A stretch of 26,359 nucleotides of DNA, taken from assembly GCA_900545215.1 (NCBI GenBank), contig UQXW01000032.1, positions 1 through 26,359 on the forward strand, given 5' to 3'. A program made the translations under genes and the position numbers. The notes under the pieces are model-generated. The model saw only the letters and a program-made list of their open reading frames with translations, made no database searches and was not told the origin of the DNA. Of the stretch, positions 15,036 through 23,087 are shown piece by piece; the first letter of the stretch is position 1; each line of letters starts with the position of its first letter. The DNA is from an uncultured Bacteroidota bacterium (lineage in GTDB: Bacteria > Bacteroidota > Bacteroidia > Bacteroidales > P3).

Positions 15036-15107
15036 TAGTCCATTAAAAGGTACGCGTAATAATACCGAACGGAATAAATAAAGTACAACAAACCAATAGA
15101 GCAAATT

Positions 15108-15878
15108 ATGGAAAGTAAATCCTACAAATTAGACGCATCTGAGCTTGGCGATATGATATATCGCTATCACAGCAAAGGCAACAACCAAACGGCAGAAGAC
15201 GTAAAGCACCGCTTTGCCACCTATGATTTCTGTCACTCCTATTTTGTCAGAAACAGAAAAAAGTTGCTATCATCACACATGGAAGAATCCTGCATACGGT
15301 TATGGAGTTTTCTCGGCAGCTGGGGCATGTTGCGAGGCAGCAGTCAACTGCTTAAAGAAAACAGTCCCGCCTCACTGAAACCCGTGATAGAATGCATCGC
15401 AAACACTCCGGAAGAAATATGGAATATAGATGTGGAGCAATACGAAGAAAAGCAGCAAGACCTGATTAAGCTGTACAAGTCGATTGAAAAAGCCCTAATC
15501 GAAGGAAGCAGCAAGAAAGATTGCGACGGAAAACCTCTTAAAACCTTCAAACCGACCTGCACCCTGATAACAAAAATCATGATGGGTGTCTTCGGAATAG
15601 TTCCTGCATTCGATACATTCTTCTGCCGGACATTCGGAGACATGTATCCACAAAAAGGTTTTACCTCCTACCATTTCGGTAAGAACGCCCTGAACTCGAT
15701 ATACGAGTTTTACAAGACGAACAAAGAAGCAATAGAAGCCATCAAAATACCCGTCATGGATTTTGACGGCAAAGCAATTCCCGGTCTGTACTACAAGAAA
15801 GCGAAACTCATAGACATGTATGGCTTCACATCAGGAGAGCATTCGGCGGAAAAAGCAAAAGCGGAAAAGAAAAAATAA
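15108..15878 (+). CDS. Conserved protein of unknown function (WGMxRGSS family)
   Basis: 256 residues, no signal peptide or membrane helix, so probably cytoplasmic. It carries sequences I recognise from a widespread uncharacterised bacterial family. These are a C-H-x-Y/F-F start (FCHSYFVRNRKKLL), a LGSWGMLRGSSQLLK motif (69-83) and TLITKIMMGVFGIVPAFDTF F (152-172). They are followed by FGKNALNSIYEFY and a C-terminal KAKLIDMYGF. The last 15 residues are a lysine/alanine-rich tail. Function of the family is not known to me; members occur in scattered accessory contexts. It has its own promoter and an inverted repeat just after its stop. No enzymatic motif can be pointed to. Confidence 0.75.
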   Translation: MESKSYKLDASELGDMIYRYHSKGNNQTAEDVKHRFATYDFCHSYFVRNRKKLLSSHMEESCIRLWSFLGSWGMLRGSSQLLKENSPASLKPVIECIANTPEEIWNIDVEQYEEKQQDLIKLYKSIEKALIEGSSKKDCDGKPLKTFKPTCTLITKIMMGVFGIVPAFDTFFCRTFGDMYPQKGFTSYHFGKNALNSIYEFYKTNKEAIEAIKIPVMDFDGKAIPGLYYKKAKLIDMYGFTSGEHSAEKAKAEKKK

Positions 15879-15889
15879 ATTTGAGAACG

Positions 15890-15943
15890 AACAACATTCT
15901 TGGGAGGCATAGACATGTTCTTATGCCTCCCGAGAACATTGTT
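15890..15943. repeat. 22-bp inverted repeat between the unknown gene and the BspA-like gene
   Basis: Arms 15890-15911 and 15922-15943 pair over 22 positions with three mismatches; the inner ten pairs (GGGAGGCATA / TATGCCTCCC plus flank) are perfect, with a 10-base loop. No T-run follows, so it is not a standard terminator. It could be a terminator-like structure for 15108, a leader structure of the BspA-like gene, or a protein-binding site. Confidence 0.6.
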
Positions 15944-15982
15944 AAGGATAAACATTCCTATAAGGCAAAAACGAGAAACAAG

Positions 15983-18900
15983 ATGAAAAAACATGATTTC
16001 GGCAAGCCACTGTGCCGATTGATAATGGCAGTGGCAATGATGATGCTTTCGCTTCAAGCGATGGCATTTTCCTACACCTATCAAGGAAAAAGACTCTACT
16101 ACAACATTACCTCCGAAAATACGGTTGCAGTAACGTATTATTCCGAAACTGCTGCTTCAAATAATTACGTAAGTGGCGATGTTGTCATACCGTCAACCGT
16201 AAGGTATAACGGCACAACGTATAGCGTTACTTCCATCGGAAATAATGCGTTTTCCGATTGCAGCGGCTTGACTTCGGTAAGCATACCAAACAGCGTTACT
16301 TTCATCGGACAGGGTGCGTTTGTTGTTTGCAGCAGTTTGACTTCGATAAATGTTGCTTCGGGGAATACGCATTATTCATCGATAGACGGAGTGTTGTACA
16401 ATTACGTTCAAGACACTTTGATACAATGCCCGGGTGCAAAAACTTCAGTTACCATACTGACCGGCGTTACTTCCATCGGATGGGCTGCGTTTGGTGGTTG
16501 CAGCGGCTTGACTTCGATAACCATACCGACCGGCGTTACTTCCATAGGAGATTATGCGTTTGCCTATTGCAGTGGTTTGATTTCGGTAACCATACCGAAT
16601 AGTGTTACTTTCATCGGAGAAGGTGCGTTTGGTAGTTGCAGCAGTTTGACTTCGATAACCATACCGACCGGCGTTACTTCCATCGGAGATGGTGCGTTTT
16701 CCGGTTGCAGAGGTTTGACTTCGGTAACCATTCCTAATAGTGTTACTTCCATTGAAAATAGTACGTTTAGAGGTTGCACCTCTTTGACTTCGGTTACCAT
16801 ACCGAACAACGTTACTTCCATCGGAAGTAGTGCGTTTGGTGGTTGCAGCGGTTTGACCTCGGTAACCATACCGAACAGCGTTACTTCCATAGGAGAGGAG
16901 GCATTTGAAGGTTGCAGCAGTTTGACGACATTGAACTTCAATGCCATCAACTGTCAGGATTTCGAGGCATATTATAATGATGATTACCCTTTTAGTGGCA
17001 CCTCACTAACCACGGTCAATATCGGAGACAGTGTACAACGCATACCTGCATACTTTGTCATCGGTTGCAGAGGTTTGACTTCGGTAACCATACCGACCGG
17101 CGTTACTTCCATAGGAGCTAGTGCGTTTTACGGTTGCAGCGGCTTGACATCGGTAAGCATACCGAACAGCGTTACTTCCATCGGAGAGAGCGCGTTCAGA
17201 GGTTGCAGCGGCTTGATATCGGTAACCATTCCGAACAGCGTTACTTCCATCGGATGGGCTGCGTTTTACGGTTGCAGCGGTTTGACTTCGGTAACCATAC
17301 CGACCGGCGTTACTTCCATCGGAGATGGTGCGTTTTACTATTGCAGCAGTTTGACTTCGATAAATGTCGCTTCGGGCAATACGCATTATTCATCGATAGA
17401 CGGAGTGTTGTACAATTACGTTCAAGACACTTTGATACAATGCCCGGGTGCAAAAACTTCGATAACCATACCGACCGGCGTTACTTCCATCAGAGGTGGT
17501 GCGTTTTACGGTTGCAGCGGATTGACGACATTGAATTTCAATGCCATCAACTGTCAAGATTTTTCGTCAGACTACTATGATAATCCTTTTAACGGCACCT
17601 CACTAACCACGGTAAATATCGGAGACAGTGTACAACGAATACCTGCATACTTTGTCAGAAATTGCAGCGGTTTGACTTCGGTTACCATTCCGACCGGCGT
17701 TACTTCCATAGGAGGTGGTGCGTTTTCCGCTTGCAGCGGCTTGACTTCGGTTACTCTTCCTAACAGCCTTACTTCTATCAGCAATGCTGCGTTTAGCGGT
17801 TGCAGCAGCTTGACTTCGATTACTCTTCCTAACAGCCTTACTTCCATAGGAGGTAGGGCGTTTAGCAGTTGCAGCGGTTTGACTTCGGTTACCATTCCGA
17901 ACAGCGTTACTTCCATAGGAGGTAGGGCGTTTAGCGGATGCAGCAGTTTGACTTCGGTTACCATTGGCAATAGTCTTACTTCTATCGGTGATAGAGCATT
18001 TTACGAATGTCTTAACTTATCCTCGCTTATATCTTTGGCTACTGTTCCTCCTACTATCGGCAATGAGGCATTTCCTTATCCGAATATATGCACGGTAACA
18101 GTGCCTTGCGGAAGTTTGGAAGCATATACCGCTTCAACATGCTATTGGAGTGTGTATTTCCCTCAACGTATTACGGAGAGTTCGTCCTTTGAGCTGTCCG
18201 TATCTGCAAATGAAGAGGCATACGGCAGAGTTGAAGTGGAAACGCAATCTTGCAATGTCAAAACTCTCACTGCCATTGCAAACAACGGTTATGAGTTCAC
18301 CGGTTGGAATGACGGCAATACGGAGAACCCGAGAACGGTAACTATTACAAGCGATACCGCATTTATGGCGATATTTGCGGAGGCAGTAAGCACGCCTACA
18401 ATCACCTTGACGGTAAATGATGAGACTATGGGCAGTGCCTCATATACCATGGACGGCAACACCGCAGTACTGACGGCGACAGCAAACGAGGGTTACAGTT
18501 TTGTAATATGGAGCGACGGCAATACGGAGAACCCGAGAACGGTAACCATTACGAGCGATACCGCTTTCATGGCAATCTTTACGGAGGCAGTAAGCACGCC
18601 GACAATCACCTTGACGGTAAATGATGAGACTATGGGCAGTGCCTCATATACCATGGACGGCAACACCGCAGTACTGACGGCGACACCGAACGAGGGTTAC
18701 AGCTTCCTGACATGGAGCGACGGCAATACGGAGAACCCGAGAACGGTAACTATTACAAGCGATACTGCTTTCATGGCAATATTCACAGAGGCAGTAAGTA
18801 CACCGACAATCACGGTAACGGTGAACGATGCGACGATGGGCAGTGCCACCTACACCATGGACGGCAATACCGCAGTACTGACGGCGACACCGAACGAGGG

Positions 18901-19249
18901 TTACAGATTCCTTACATGGAGCGACGGCAATATGGAAAACCCGAGAACCATAACTCTTACGAGCGATACAACTTTCATGGCGATATTCTCGCCGGCTTCA
19001 TCTTTGCAAGAGGTGAACGCAAGGGAGTTTGCATTGTATCCCAACCCTGCGAAGAGCTTCGTAACATTGGAGTTCGAGGCATTGAAAGAAAATACCCTGC
19101 TTCAAATCTTCGACATCAACGGCAGGAGAGTAAGAACACTTGACCTCAAAGCCGGTGTCGAGACTTTGCGAATAGACCTCGGCGATTTGCCTAAGGGCGT
19201 TTATACCATAATGCTCGGCAACACGACGAAGAAGTTGATTGTGGAGTAA
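15983..19249 (+). CDS. BspA-type leucine-rich-repeat surface protein with InlB-like repeats and T9SS tail
   Basis: 1088-residue secreted protein. Signal peptide about 1-30 (cleaved after LQAMA). Residues about 70-720 hold roughly 22 BspA-type LRR units of 23 residues (pattern GxxAFxGCSGLTSVTIPNSVT SI). Two units are replaced by INVASGNTHYSSIDGVLYN inserts and two by LNFNAINCQDF inserts. Residues about 738-1005 are four InlB-like beta repeats, the last three nearly identical at a 68-residue period. The end (about 1012-1088, YPNPAKSFVTL ... KKLIVE) is a T9SS type A sorting domain, so the protein should be exported by the Por system and anchored or released at the surface. BspA-type proteins bind host or partner-cell ligands; the ligand here is unknown. 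ATG at 15983 was chosen because it opens a proper signal peptide; an upstream in-frame TTG at 15881 runs through the inverted repeat. Confidence 0.93.
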   Translation: MKKHDFGKPLCRLIMAVAMMMLSLQAMAFSYTYQGKRLYYNITSENTVAVTYYSETAASNNYVSGDVVIPSTVRYNGTTYSVTSIGNNAFSDCSGLTSVSIPNSVTFIGQGAFVVCSSLTSINVASGNTHYSSIDGVLYNYVQDTLIQCPGAKTSVTILTGVTSIGWAAFGGCSGLTSITIPTGVTSIGDYAFAYCSGLISVTIPNSVTFIGEGAFGSCSSLTSITIPTGVTSIGDGAFSGCRGLTSVTIPNSVTSIENSTFRGCTSLTSVTIPNNVTSIGSSAFGGCSGLTSVTIPNSVTSIGEEAFEGCSSLTTLNFNAINCQDFEAYYNDDYPFSGTSLTTVNIGDSVQRIPAYFVIGCRGLTSVTIPTGVTSIGASAFYGCSGLTSVSIPNSVTSIGESAFRGCSGLISVTIPNSVTSIGWAAFYGCSGLTSVTIPTGVTSIGDGAFYYCSSLTSINVASGNTHYSSIDGVLYNYVQDTLIQCPGAKTSITIPTGVTSIRGGAFYGCSGLTTLNFNAINCQDFSSDYYDNPFNGTSLTTVNIGDSVQRIPAYFVRNCSGLTSVTIPTGVTSIGGGAFSACSGLTSVTLPNSLTSISNAAFSGCSSLTSITLPNSLTSIGGRAFSSCSGLTSVTIPNSVTSIGGRAFSGCSSLTSVTIGNSLTSIGDRAFYECLNLSSLISLATVPPTIGNEAFPYPNICTVTVPCGSLEAYTASTCYWSVYFPQRITESSSFELSVSANEEAYGRVEVETQSCNVKTLTAIANNGYEFTGWNDGNTENPRTVTITSDTAFMAIFAEAVSTPTITLTVNDETMGSASYTMDGNTAVLTATANEGYSFVIWSDGNTENPRTVTITSDTAFMAIFTEAVSTPTITLTVNDETMGSASYTMDGNTAVLTATPNEGYSFLTWSDGNTENPRTVTITSDTAFMAIFTEAVSTPTITVTVNDATMGSATYTMDGNTAVLTATPNEGYRFLTWSDGNMENPRTITLTSDTTFMAIFSPASSLQEVNAREFALYPNPAKSFVTLEFEALKENTLLQIFDINGRRVRTLDLKAGVETLRIDLGDLPKGVYTIMLGNTTKKLIVE
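18398..18990 (+). repeat. Three near-identical 204-bp tandem repeats inside the BspA-like gene
   Basis: Copies start at 18398, 18602 and 18806 (ACAATCAC), giving an exact 204-base (68-codon) period. A diverged fourth copy precedes them from about 18194. Near-identity at the DNA level suggests recent expansion or gene conversion. Confidence 0.85.
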
Positions 19250-19277
19250 TTCGTAGAAAGTTCCAACTATCACAATG

Positions 19278-19315
19278 CAAGGAAGCCGCAGGCATTATTG
19301 CCTGCGGCTTCCTTG
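19278..19315 (+). terminator. Terminator hairpin of the BspA-like gene
   Basis: A perfect 17-bp stem (19278-19294 with 19299-19315) and 4-base loop TTAT, 28 bases after the stop codon. The T-run is short (CTTGTTTG). Confidence 0.85.
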
Positions 19316-19344
19316 TTTGCATAGCAATAACCATAAAAGACCAT

Positions 19345-19384
19345 AAAACAAAAGAGGGAAGCACCATTACGATGCTTCCCTCTT
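19345..19384 (-). terminator. Terminator of the initiator tRNA gene
   Basis: On the minus strand a perfect 12-bp stem AAGAGGGAAGCA / TGCTTCCCTCTT with 9-base loop is followed by TTGTTTT. It begins 4 bases after the tRNA 3' end. Confidence 0.85.
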
Positions 19385-19387
19385 AGG

Positions 19388-19459
<72 letters not shown>

Positions 19460-19477
19460 CTCTTTCTTTTTGCTTTG

Positions 19478-19508
19478 CAAAGATACTACTATTTTCCGAA
19501 TCTGCAAA
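19478..19508 (-). promoter_or_regulatory. Consensus promoter of the initiator tRNA
   Basis: On the minus strand TTTG (19505-19508), a 19-base spacer and TATCTTTG (19478-19485), a full match to the Bacteroidota consensus, 18 bases before the tRNA 5' end. Confidence 0.85.
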
Positions 19509-19527
19509 CTTTTCTTTCGATTTTTTG

Positions 19528-20355
19528 CTATTGCCGTAAGAATGAAGCCATTTCTTCTTGCAATTCTTTGGCTTTTTGAGCTGCTGTCTCTGCAAAACTC
19601 TCTTGTTTGTCGGCAAATATGATTCCTCTGGACGAATTTACCAATAAACCGCAGTCTTTCGTCAATCCGTATTTGCAGACTTGCGAAAGAGAACCGCCCT
19701 GAGCCCCTATGCCGGGAACCAAAAGAAAATGTTCCGGTGCCAATTCCCTTATTCTTCCGAACATTTCGGCTTGTGTCGCTCCGCAAACGAACATAAGATT
19801 ATCTTTCGTAGCCCATTGTTGCGACTTTATCAAGACACGTTCAAAGAGTTTCAAATCCTCTTTATCTGTTATGAACTGAAAATCCTCTGCTCCCTTATTC
19901 GATGTCAGTGCAAGCAAAATCACCCACTTGTTTTCGTAAACAGTGAATGGTTTTACGGAGTCTTCTCCCATGTAAGGAGCTATTGTCATGGAATCGAAGC
20001 CGAAATCGCTTTCAGGAGATAGGAATGCTTTTGCATATTGCTGCGATGTGTTTCCTATGTCTCCTCGTTTTGCATCGGCTATGGTGAAGCATTCTTTGTC
20101 GAAACGGCGGAGGTAATCCATCGTTTTCTTCAAACTGATCAAGCCCTTTATGCCTTGCGATTCATAGAACGCCAAATTGGGCTTGTATGCCACCGTATAT
20201 GGCAGGGTGGAGTCTATTATCGCTTTGTTGAATTCGAATACAGGGTCATCTTTGTCCGCCAAGCATTCCGGCAACTTGCTTATATCGCTATCCAATCCTA
20301 CGCAAAGAAAACTTTTCTTGCGTTTTATCAATTCAATAAGTTCCTGTCTGTTCAT
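19528..20355 (-). CDS. pyrF: Orotidine-5'-phosphate decarboxylase
   Basis: Converts OMP to UMP in the last step of pyrimidine synthesis, in the cytoplasm. 275 residues, matching the longer type 2 PyrF subfamily. Landmarks are FLCVGLDSDISKLP near the N-terminus, FNKAIIDSTLPYTVAYKPNL AFYE, the catalytic DAKRGDIGNTS (94-104, Lys96 and the Asp pair) and TIAPYMGEDSVKPF. The phosphate-binding end follows as LLVPGIGAQGG and LLVNSSRGI. The C-terminal stretch is helical. It ends 20 bases before the -33 box of the tRNA promoter. It is divergent from the redox-protein gene at 20438, with an 82-base gap. Confidence 0.96.
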   Translation of the reverse strand: MNRQELIELIKRKKSFLCVGLDSDISKLPECLADKDDPVFEFNKAIIDSTLPYTVAYKPNLAFYESQGIKGLISLKKTMDYLRRFDKECFTIADAKRGDIGNTSQQYAKAFLSPESDFGFDSMTIAPYMGEDSVKPFTVYENKWVILLALTSNKGAEDFQFITDKEDLKLFERVLIKSQQWATKDNLMFVCGATQAEMFGRIRELAPEHFLLVPGIGAQGGSLSQVCKYGLTKDCGLLVNSSRGIIFADKQESFAETAAQKAKELQEEMASFLRQ

Positions 20356-20380
20356 GATTTCGGTCTTTTGTAACGGTTTG

Positions 20381-20388
20381 CAAAGGTA
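20381..20388 (-). promoter_or_regulatory. -7 box of pyrF
   Basis: The minus strand reads TACCTTTG, 25 bases before the pyrF ATG. No clear TTTG -33 box at 19-21 bases. Confidence 0.5.
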
Positions 20389-20437
20389 GCAAAATATTCA
20401 AAGCCTGTTATGCGTTCACAGAGAAAAAGTCCGAGAT

Positions 20438-20872
20438 ATGAAAAGCATGAATAAGGAAGACAAAACGGCAAAAGCGAAGCAACTGCATTCGCAAGGATTC
20501 AATTGTTCTCAATCTGTGGTGATGACTTTTGCGGAAGATTTAGGCTTAAAGTCCGAATTGGCAGAACGAATGTCCGCAGCCTTTGGCGGAGGTGTGGCAA
20601 AAATGGGAGAGGTATGCGGTTGTGTCAGTGCAATGGCTGTTTTGAGCGGATTTGTAAAAGAGAACCAAACCATAGAAGGTAAGGTCGATAAGATGAAAGC
20701 CATGGCATGGACAAAAGATTTGGCAGAGAAATTCCGCAACGAATGCGGCGATATTGTATGCAGACAGTTGAAAGCACCGGAGGCAATCACCGGCAGACAG
20801 CCCAAGCCTTGTAGGGAATTGGTGGGTATTGCTGCAAGATTGATAGCCGAAAAACTAAGTGCAGAAGAGTAA
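20438..20872 (+). CDS. C_GCAxxG_C_C-type putative redox-active protein
   Basis: 144-residue soluble protein with the cysteine pattern of the C_GCAxxG_C_C family, a putative redox-active or metal-binding group of unknown role. FNCSQSV (Cys23), GGGVAKMGEVCGCVSAM (Cys60, Cys62), NECGDIVCRQL (Cys103, Cys108) and PKPCREL (Cys125) are visible. The usual GCAxxG reads GGVAKMG here, so that first Cys is replaced. ATG at 20438 is used; a second ATG at 20447 is equally possible and would remove three residues. Likely a single-gene transcript, divergent from pyrF. A small hairpin lies downstream at 20917. Reaction and partner are unknown. Confidence 0.85.
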   Translation: MKSMNKEDKTAKAKQLHSQGFNCSQSVVMTFAEDLGLKSELAERMSAAFGGGVAKMGEVCGCVSAMAVLSGFVKENQTIEGKVDKMKAMAWTKDLAEKFRNECGDIVCRQLKAPEAITGRQPKPCRELVGIAARLIAEKLSAEE

Positions 20873-20916
20873 TACAATATAATCGATTATGATTTTGTAG
20901 AGCTTTTATTTGTATT

Positions 20917-20936
20917 CAAGGCATTGTCATGCCTTG
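20917..20936. terminator. Hairpin between convergent genes
   Basis: CAAGGCAT (20917-20924) / ATGCCTTG (20929-20936) with a 4-base loop. No strong T-run on either side, so at best a weak bidirectional terminator for the redox gene and nadD. Confidence 0.45.
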
Positions 20937-20945
20937 CCAATTTGG

Positions 20946-21542
20946 TTATTTCTTATAATAGCCTCCCTTTTCTATTTCTTCCCTCACACAATCAGGCAGT
21001 AAATATCTCACGGACTTGCCTTCCCTGATGTTTTTCCTGATTATGGAAGAAGAAATATCCATTTGCGGAGCATCGATCATGCTCACATTTTCATGTTCCA
21101 GAAATTCGGAATAACCGCAGTTCGGTCGCGGATATACCAATACCTTATAATATTGCAGTATCACCTGATGGTTCTTCCATTTGCCGAAAGTCTCTATATT
21201 ATCCTGCCCCATTATGATGGTAAATTCCCTGTTGGGATATTTCTCGCAAGATACGCCCAGAGTGTTCACCGTATATGAAGGAGCCGGCAGGTAAAATTCG
21301 ATATCGCAAGCTCCGAGCAAAGGATTATCCTCTATTGCCATTTGCACCAATGCAAACCTTTTTCTGTCGTCGAGCAAATTCTTACGTTCCTTCAAAGGGT
21401 TTTGTTTGCTGACGACGAACCACACCTGTTCCAAATCCGAATTTTGGGCTATGTGATTGGCAAGAATCAAATGCCCGTGATGAATCGGATTGAAACTACC
21501 GAAGTATAATCCTGTTTTTTTCTTTTCCTGTTTGAGTTGCAT
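20946..21542 (-). CDS. nadD: Nicotinate-nucleotide adenylyltransferase
   Basis: Adenylates nicotinate mononucleotide to deamido-NAD in NAD synthesis; cytoplasmic. 198 residues from the ATG at 21542. That start is chosen because it leaves a short basic leader before TGLYFGSFNPIHHGHL, the nucleotidyltransferase motif (GSFNP and HxGH at 21-24). Further family features are WFVVSKQNPLK, the substrate region IIMGQDNIETFGKWKNH, PRPNC and the C-terminal ISSSIIRKNIREGKSVRYLL matching the ISSTxIR motif. An upstream in-frame start at 21602 would cover the -7 box. Convergent with the redox gene and divergent from the thioredoxin-fold gene. Confidence 0.95.
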   Translation of the reverse strand: MQLKQEKKKTGLYFGSFNPIHHGHLILANHIAQNSDLEQVWFVVSKQNPLKERKNLLDDRKRFALVQMAIEDNPLLGACDIEFYLPAPSYTVNTLGVSCEKYPNREFTIIMGQDNIETFGKWKNHQVILQYYKVLVYPRPNCGYSEFLEHENVSMIDAPQMDISSSIIRKNIREGKSVRYLLPDCVREEIEKGGYYKK

Positions 21543-21575
21543 ACCGAAAAATCTCTTCTTAATCCCATGATGTGG

Positions 21576-21583
21576 CAAAGATA
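21576..21583 (-). promoter_or_regulatory. -7 box of nadD
   Basis: The minus strand reads TATCTTTG, 33 bases before the nadD ATG. A TTTG lies further upstream (21614-21617), but 30 bases away is too far. Confidence 0.5.
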
Positions 21584-21648
21584 CCCGTAAAGCATGCCGC
21601 AAGACTGCTTTTTCAAACGCCGTTTCACTGCGACATGAAAATATTTCT

Positions 21649-21656
21649 TAGCTTTG
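21649..21656 (+). promoter_or_regulatory. -7 box of the thioredoxin-fold gene
   Basis: TAGCTTTG matches TAnnTTTG, 21 bases before the ATG at 21678. TTTC at 21623-21626 is a possible weak -33 box. Confidence 0.5.
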
Positions 21657-21677
21657 CACACTTGAAACAAAGAAGAC

Positions 21678-23087
21678 ATGAAGAGAACGGCATTTTTGGC
21701 ATTTTTATTTCTTGCAAGCGGTTTGTTCGCTCAAAACATCACCATCAACGGAACAGGCAAAAACATCAACGGTCAACATATTCGTTTATTCGTATCGGAG
21801 GATAATTTTTCCGGATTGGAAGTACAGAAAGGCGATGTACGATTGTCGGACAATGAAAACGAATTTCAATTTGCTTTCACGGCAGACGGGGCGAACATAG
21901 TAACATTAAAGATAAATGCTTTCGAATACAGCTTCATCGCCCGACCCGGAAACATATACAATCTCGGCATAGATTCCATAAATTACGCCATTGCGGATTC
22001 CGTAAACGTGCTTCTCCACAAATACATCATGCCTATACGCATAACCAACCTTGCAGAAAACGATATAAACGTCAAGATGTCGGAGTTCGATGGTAAGATG
22101 GAAGATTTCATCGCCTTGCATGGCAGGGAATTATTGGTGAATAAGGATTCTCTTGCGGTGAAAGGTCTCTATGATTTGGCGAACGGATTTTTGAAAAACG
22201 AAGATTCGACATCTTATTTCGCCATATATGTAAAATATGAGTTGGGAAAATTGGAATACGTTCTAAGATTGAAAGGAAGGAAGAAGCAACGCCTCGAATT
22301 GTTCGGGGATAAGCCGATACAATATTACAATCTTGGTTACACCGACTGCTTCAATCATATCTTCGGACACTATTTTTCTCATGGCAACAAGTACATTTCC
22401 CAAGACGAATTGGAGTTCTGGCTCTCGAACAACAACTATGACGACCTCACGGACGCACTCGGCAAAGATGAAGTCTTGAAGAACGAAGTCTTTCGGGAAC
22501 TTGTGCTGATTAAAGGCATGAAAGATGCTTTCTCGGACGGGCTTTATGATGGTCAGGACATAATAAAAATGTTGGAAAAGGTCGCTTCACGAACCAAGTT
22601 CGAGGAACACAGGAAAATTGCACTCAACACAGTGGAATACCTTGTGAGAACGTCTCGCAAAGGTTTGCAATCAAAAGATTTCGCCTTGACAAACCTGAAC
22701 GGAGAGAAACAAAGCCTGCAACAGTACCTCGGAAAGCCGCTCGTATTGAACTTCGTGAAACTCGATGATGTTACTTCAAAGAGAGAATTGGAGGTCGTGA
22801 ATTTCATGTACGACGGAATCAAGGACGAATGCGAGGTTCTGACGATATGTTGCGACAAAAACCTCGATGCAATGTACAACTTCCTTCAAAACAATAAGAC
22901 AGGTAACAAATACAAATGGAAATTCGCCTACTTCGATGCCAATTACGATTTGTTGGAATATTATCAGGTGAAGGCCTTTCCCATTTTCATTCTTATATCT
23001 CCCGACGGAAAAGTTGAAGAAAACCCGATGAAAGAACCGAGTGAGGGAAGCCTTATGAGGTTTATGCCGAAGGAAAAGCAAAAATAA
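21678..23087 (+). CDS. Exported TlpA/AhpC-like thioredoxin-fold protein lacking the CxxC active site
   Basis: 469-residue protein. Signal peptide about 1-19 (cleaved after LFAQ). Residues about 20-110 look like the beta-rich N-terminal domain found in Bacteroidota TlpA-like proteins (NGTGKNINGQHIRLF). A helical middle follows, and a thioredoxin fold covers about 329-469: KDFALTNLNGEKQSLQQYLG KPLVLNF, then PIFILISPDGKV with the cis-proline Pro435. Where active proteins have WCxxC after the first strand, this one reads VKLDDVTS (360-367), with no cysteine at all. Cys residues exist only at about 395-396 (TICCD) and a few other sites. It is therefore unlikely to be a thiol-disulfide oxidoreductase and may be a binding protein. 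Single gene with its own promoter. Confidence 0.8.
   Translation: MKRTAFLAFLFLASGLFAQNITINGTGKNINGQHIRLFVSEDNFSGLEVQKGDVRLSDNENEFQFAFTADGANIVTLKINAFEYSFIARPGNIYNLGIDSINYAIADSVNVLLHKYIMPIRITNLAENDINVKMSEFDGKMEDFIALHGRELLVNKDSLAVKGLYDLANGFLKNEDSTSYFAIYVKYELGKLEYVLRLKGRKKQRLELFGDKPIQYYNLGYTDCFNHIFGHYFSHGNKYISQDELEFWLSNNNYDDLTDALGKDEVLKNEVFRELVLIKGMKDAFSDGLYDGQDIIKMLEKVASRTKFEEHRKIALNTVEYLVRTSRKGLQSKDFALTNLNGEKQSLQQYLGKPLVLNFVKLDDVTSKRELEVVNFMYDGIKDECEVLTICCDKNLDAMYNFLQNNKTGNKYKWKFAYFDANYDLLEYYQVKAFPIFILISPDGKVEENPMKEPSEGSLMRFMPKEKQK

Larger units (their letters stand above)
14455..15107. other. 653-base region without a gene
   Basis: Holds the phosphate-operon terminator, a copy of the dispersed palindromic repeat (14516-14570), an 8-base direct repeat TTTCCGAC (14706-14713 and 14749-14756), the C-run motif copy B, and the promoter for the gene at 15108. 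Short open frames between 14553 and 14851 have no start signals or protein features that I can recognise. Confidence 0.6.

Noticed and set aside
16240..18000. Regularly spaced short DNA repeats, possible CRISPR array
   Set aside because: The 69-base periodicity is in frame, varies by codon-level substitutions and encodes leucine-rich repeats, with no unique spacers.
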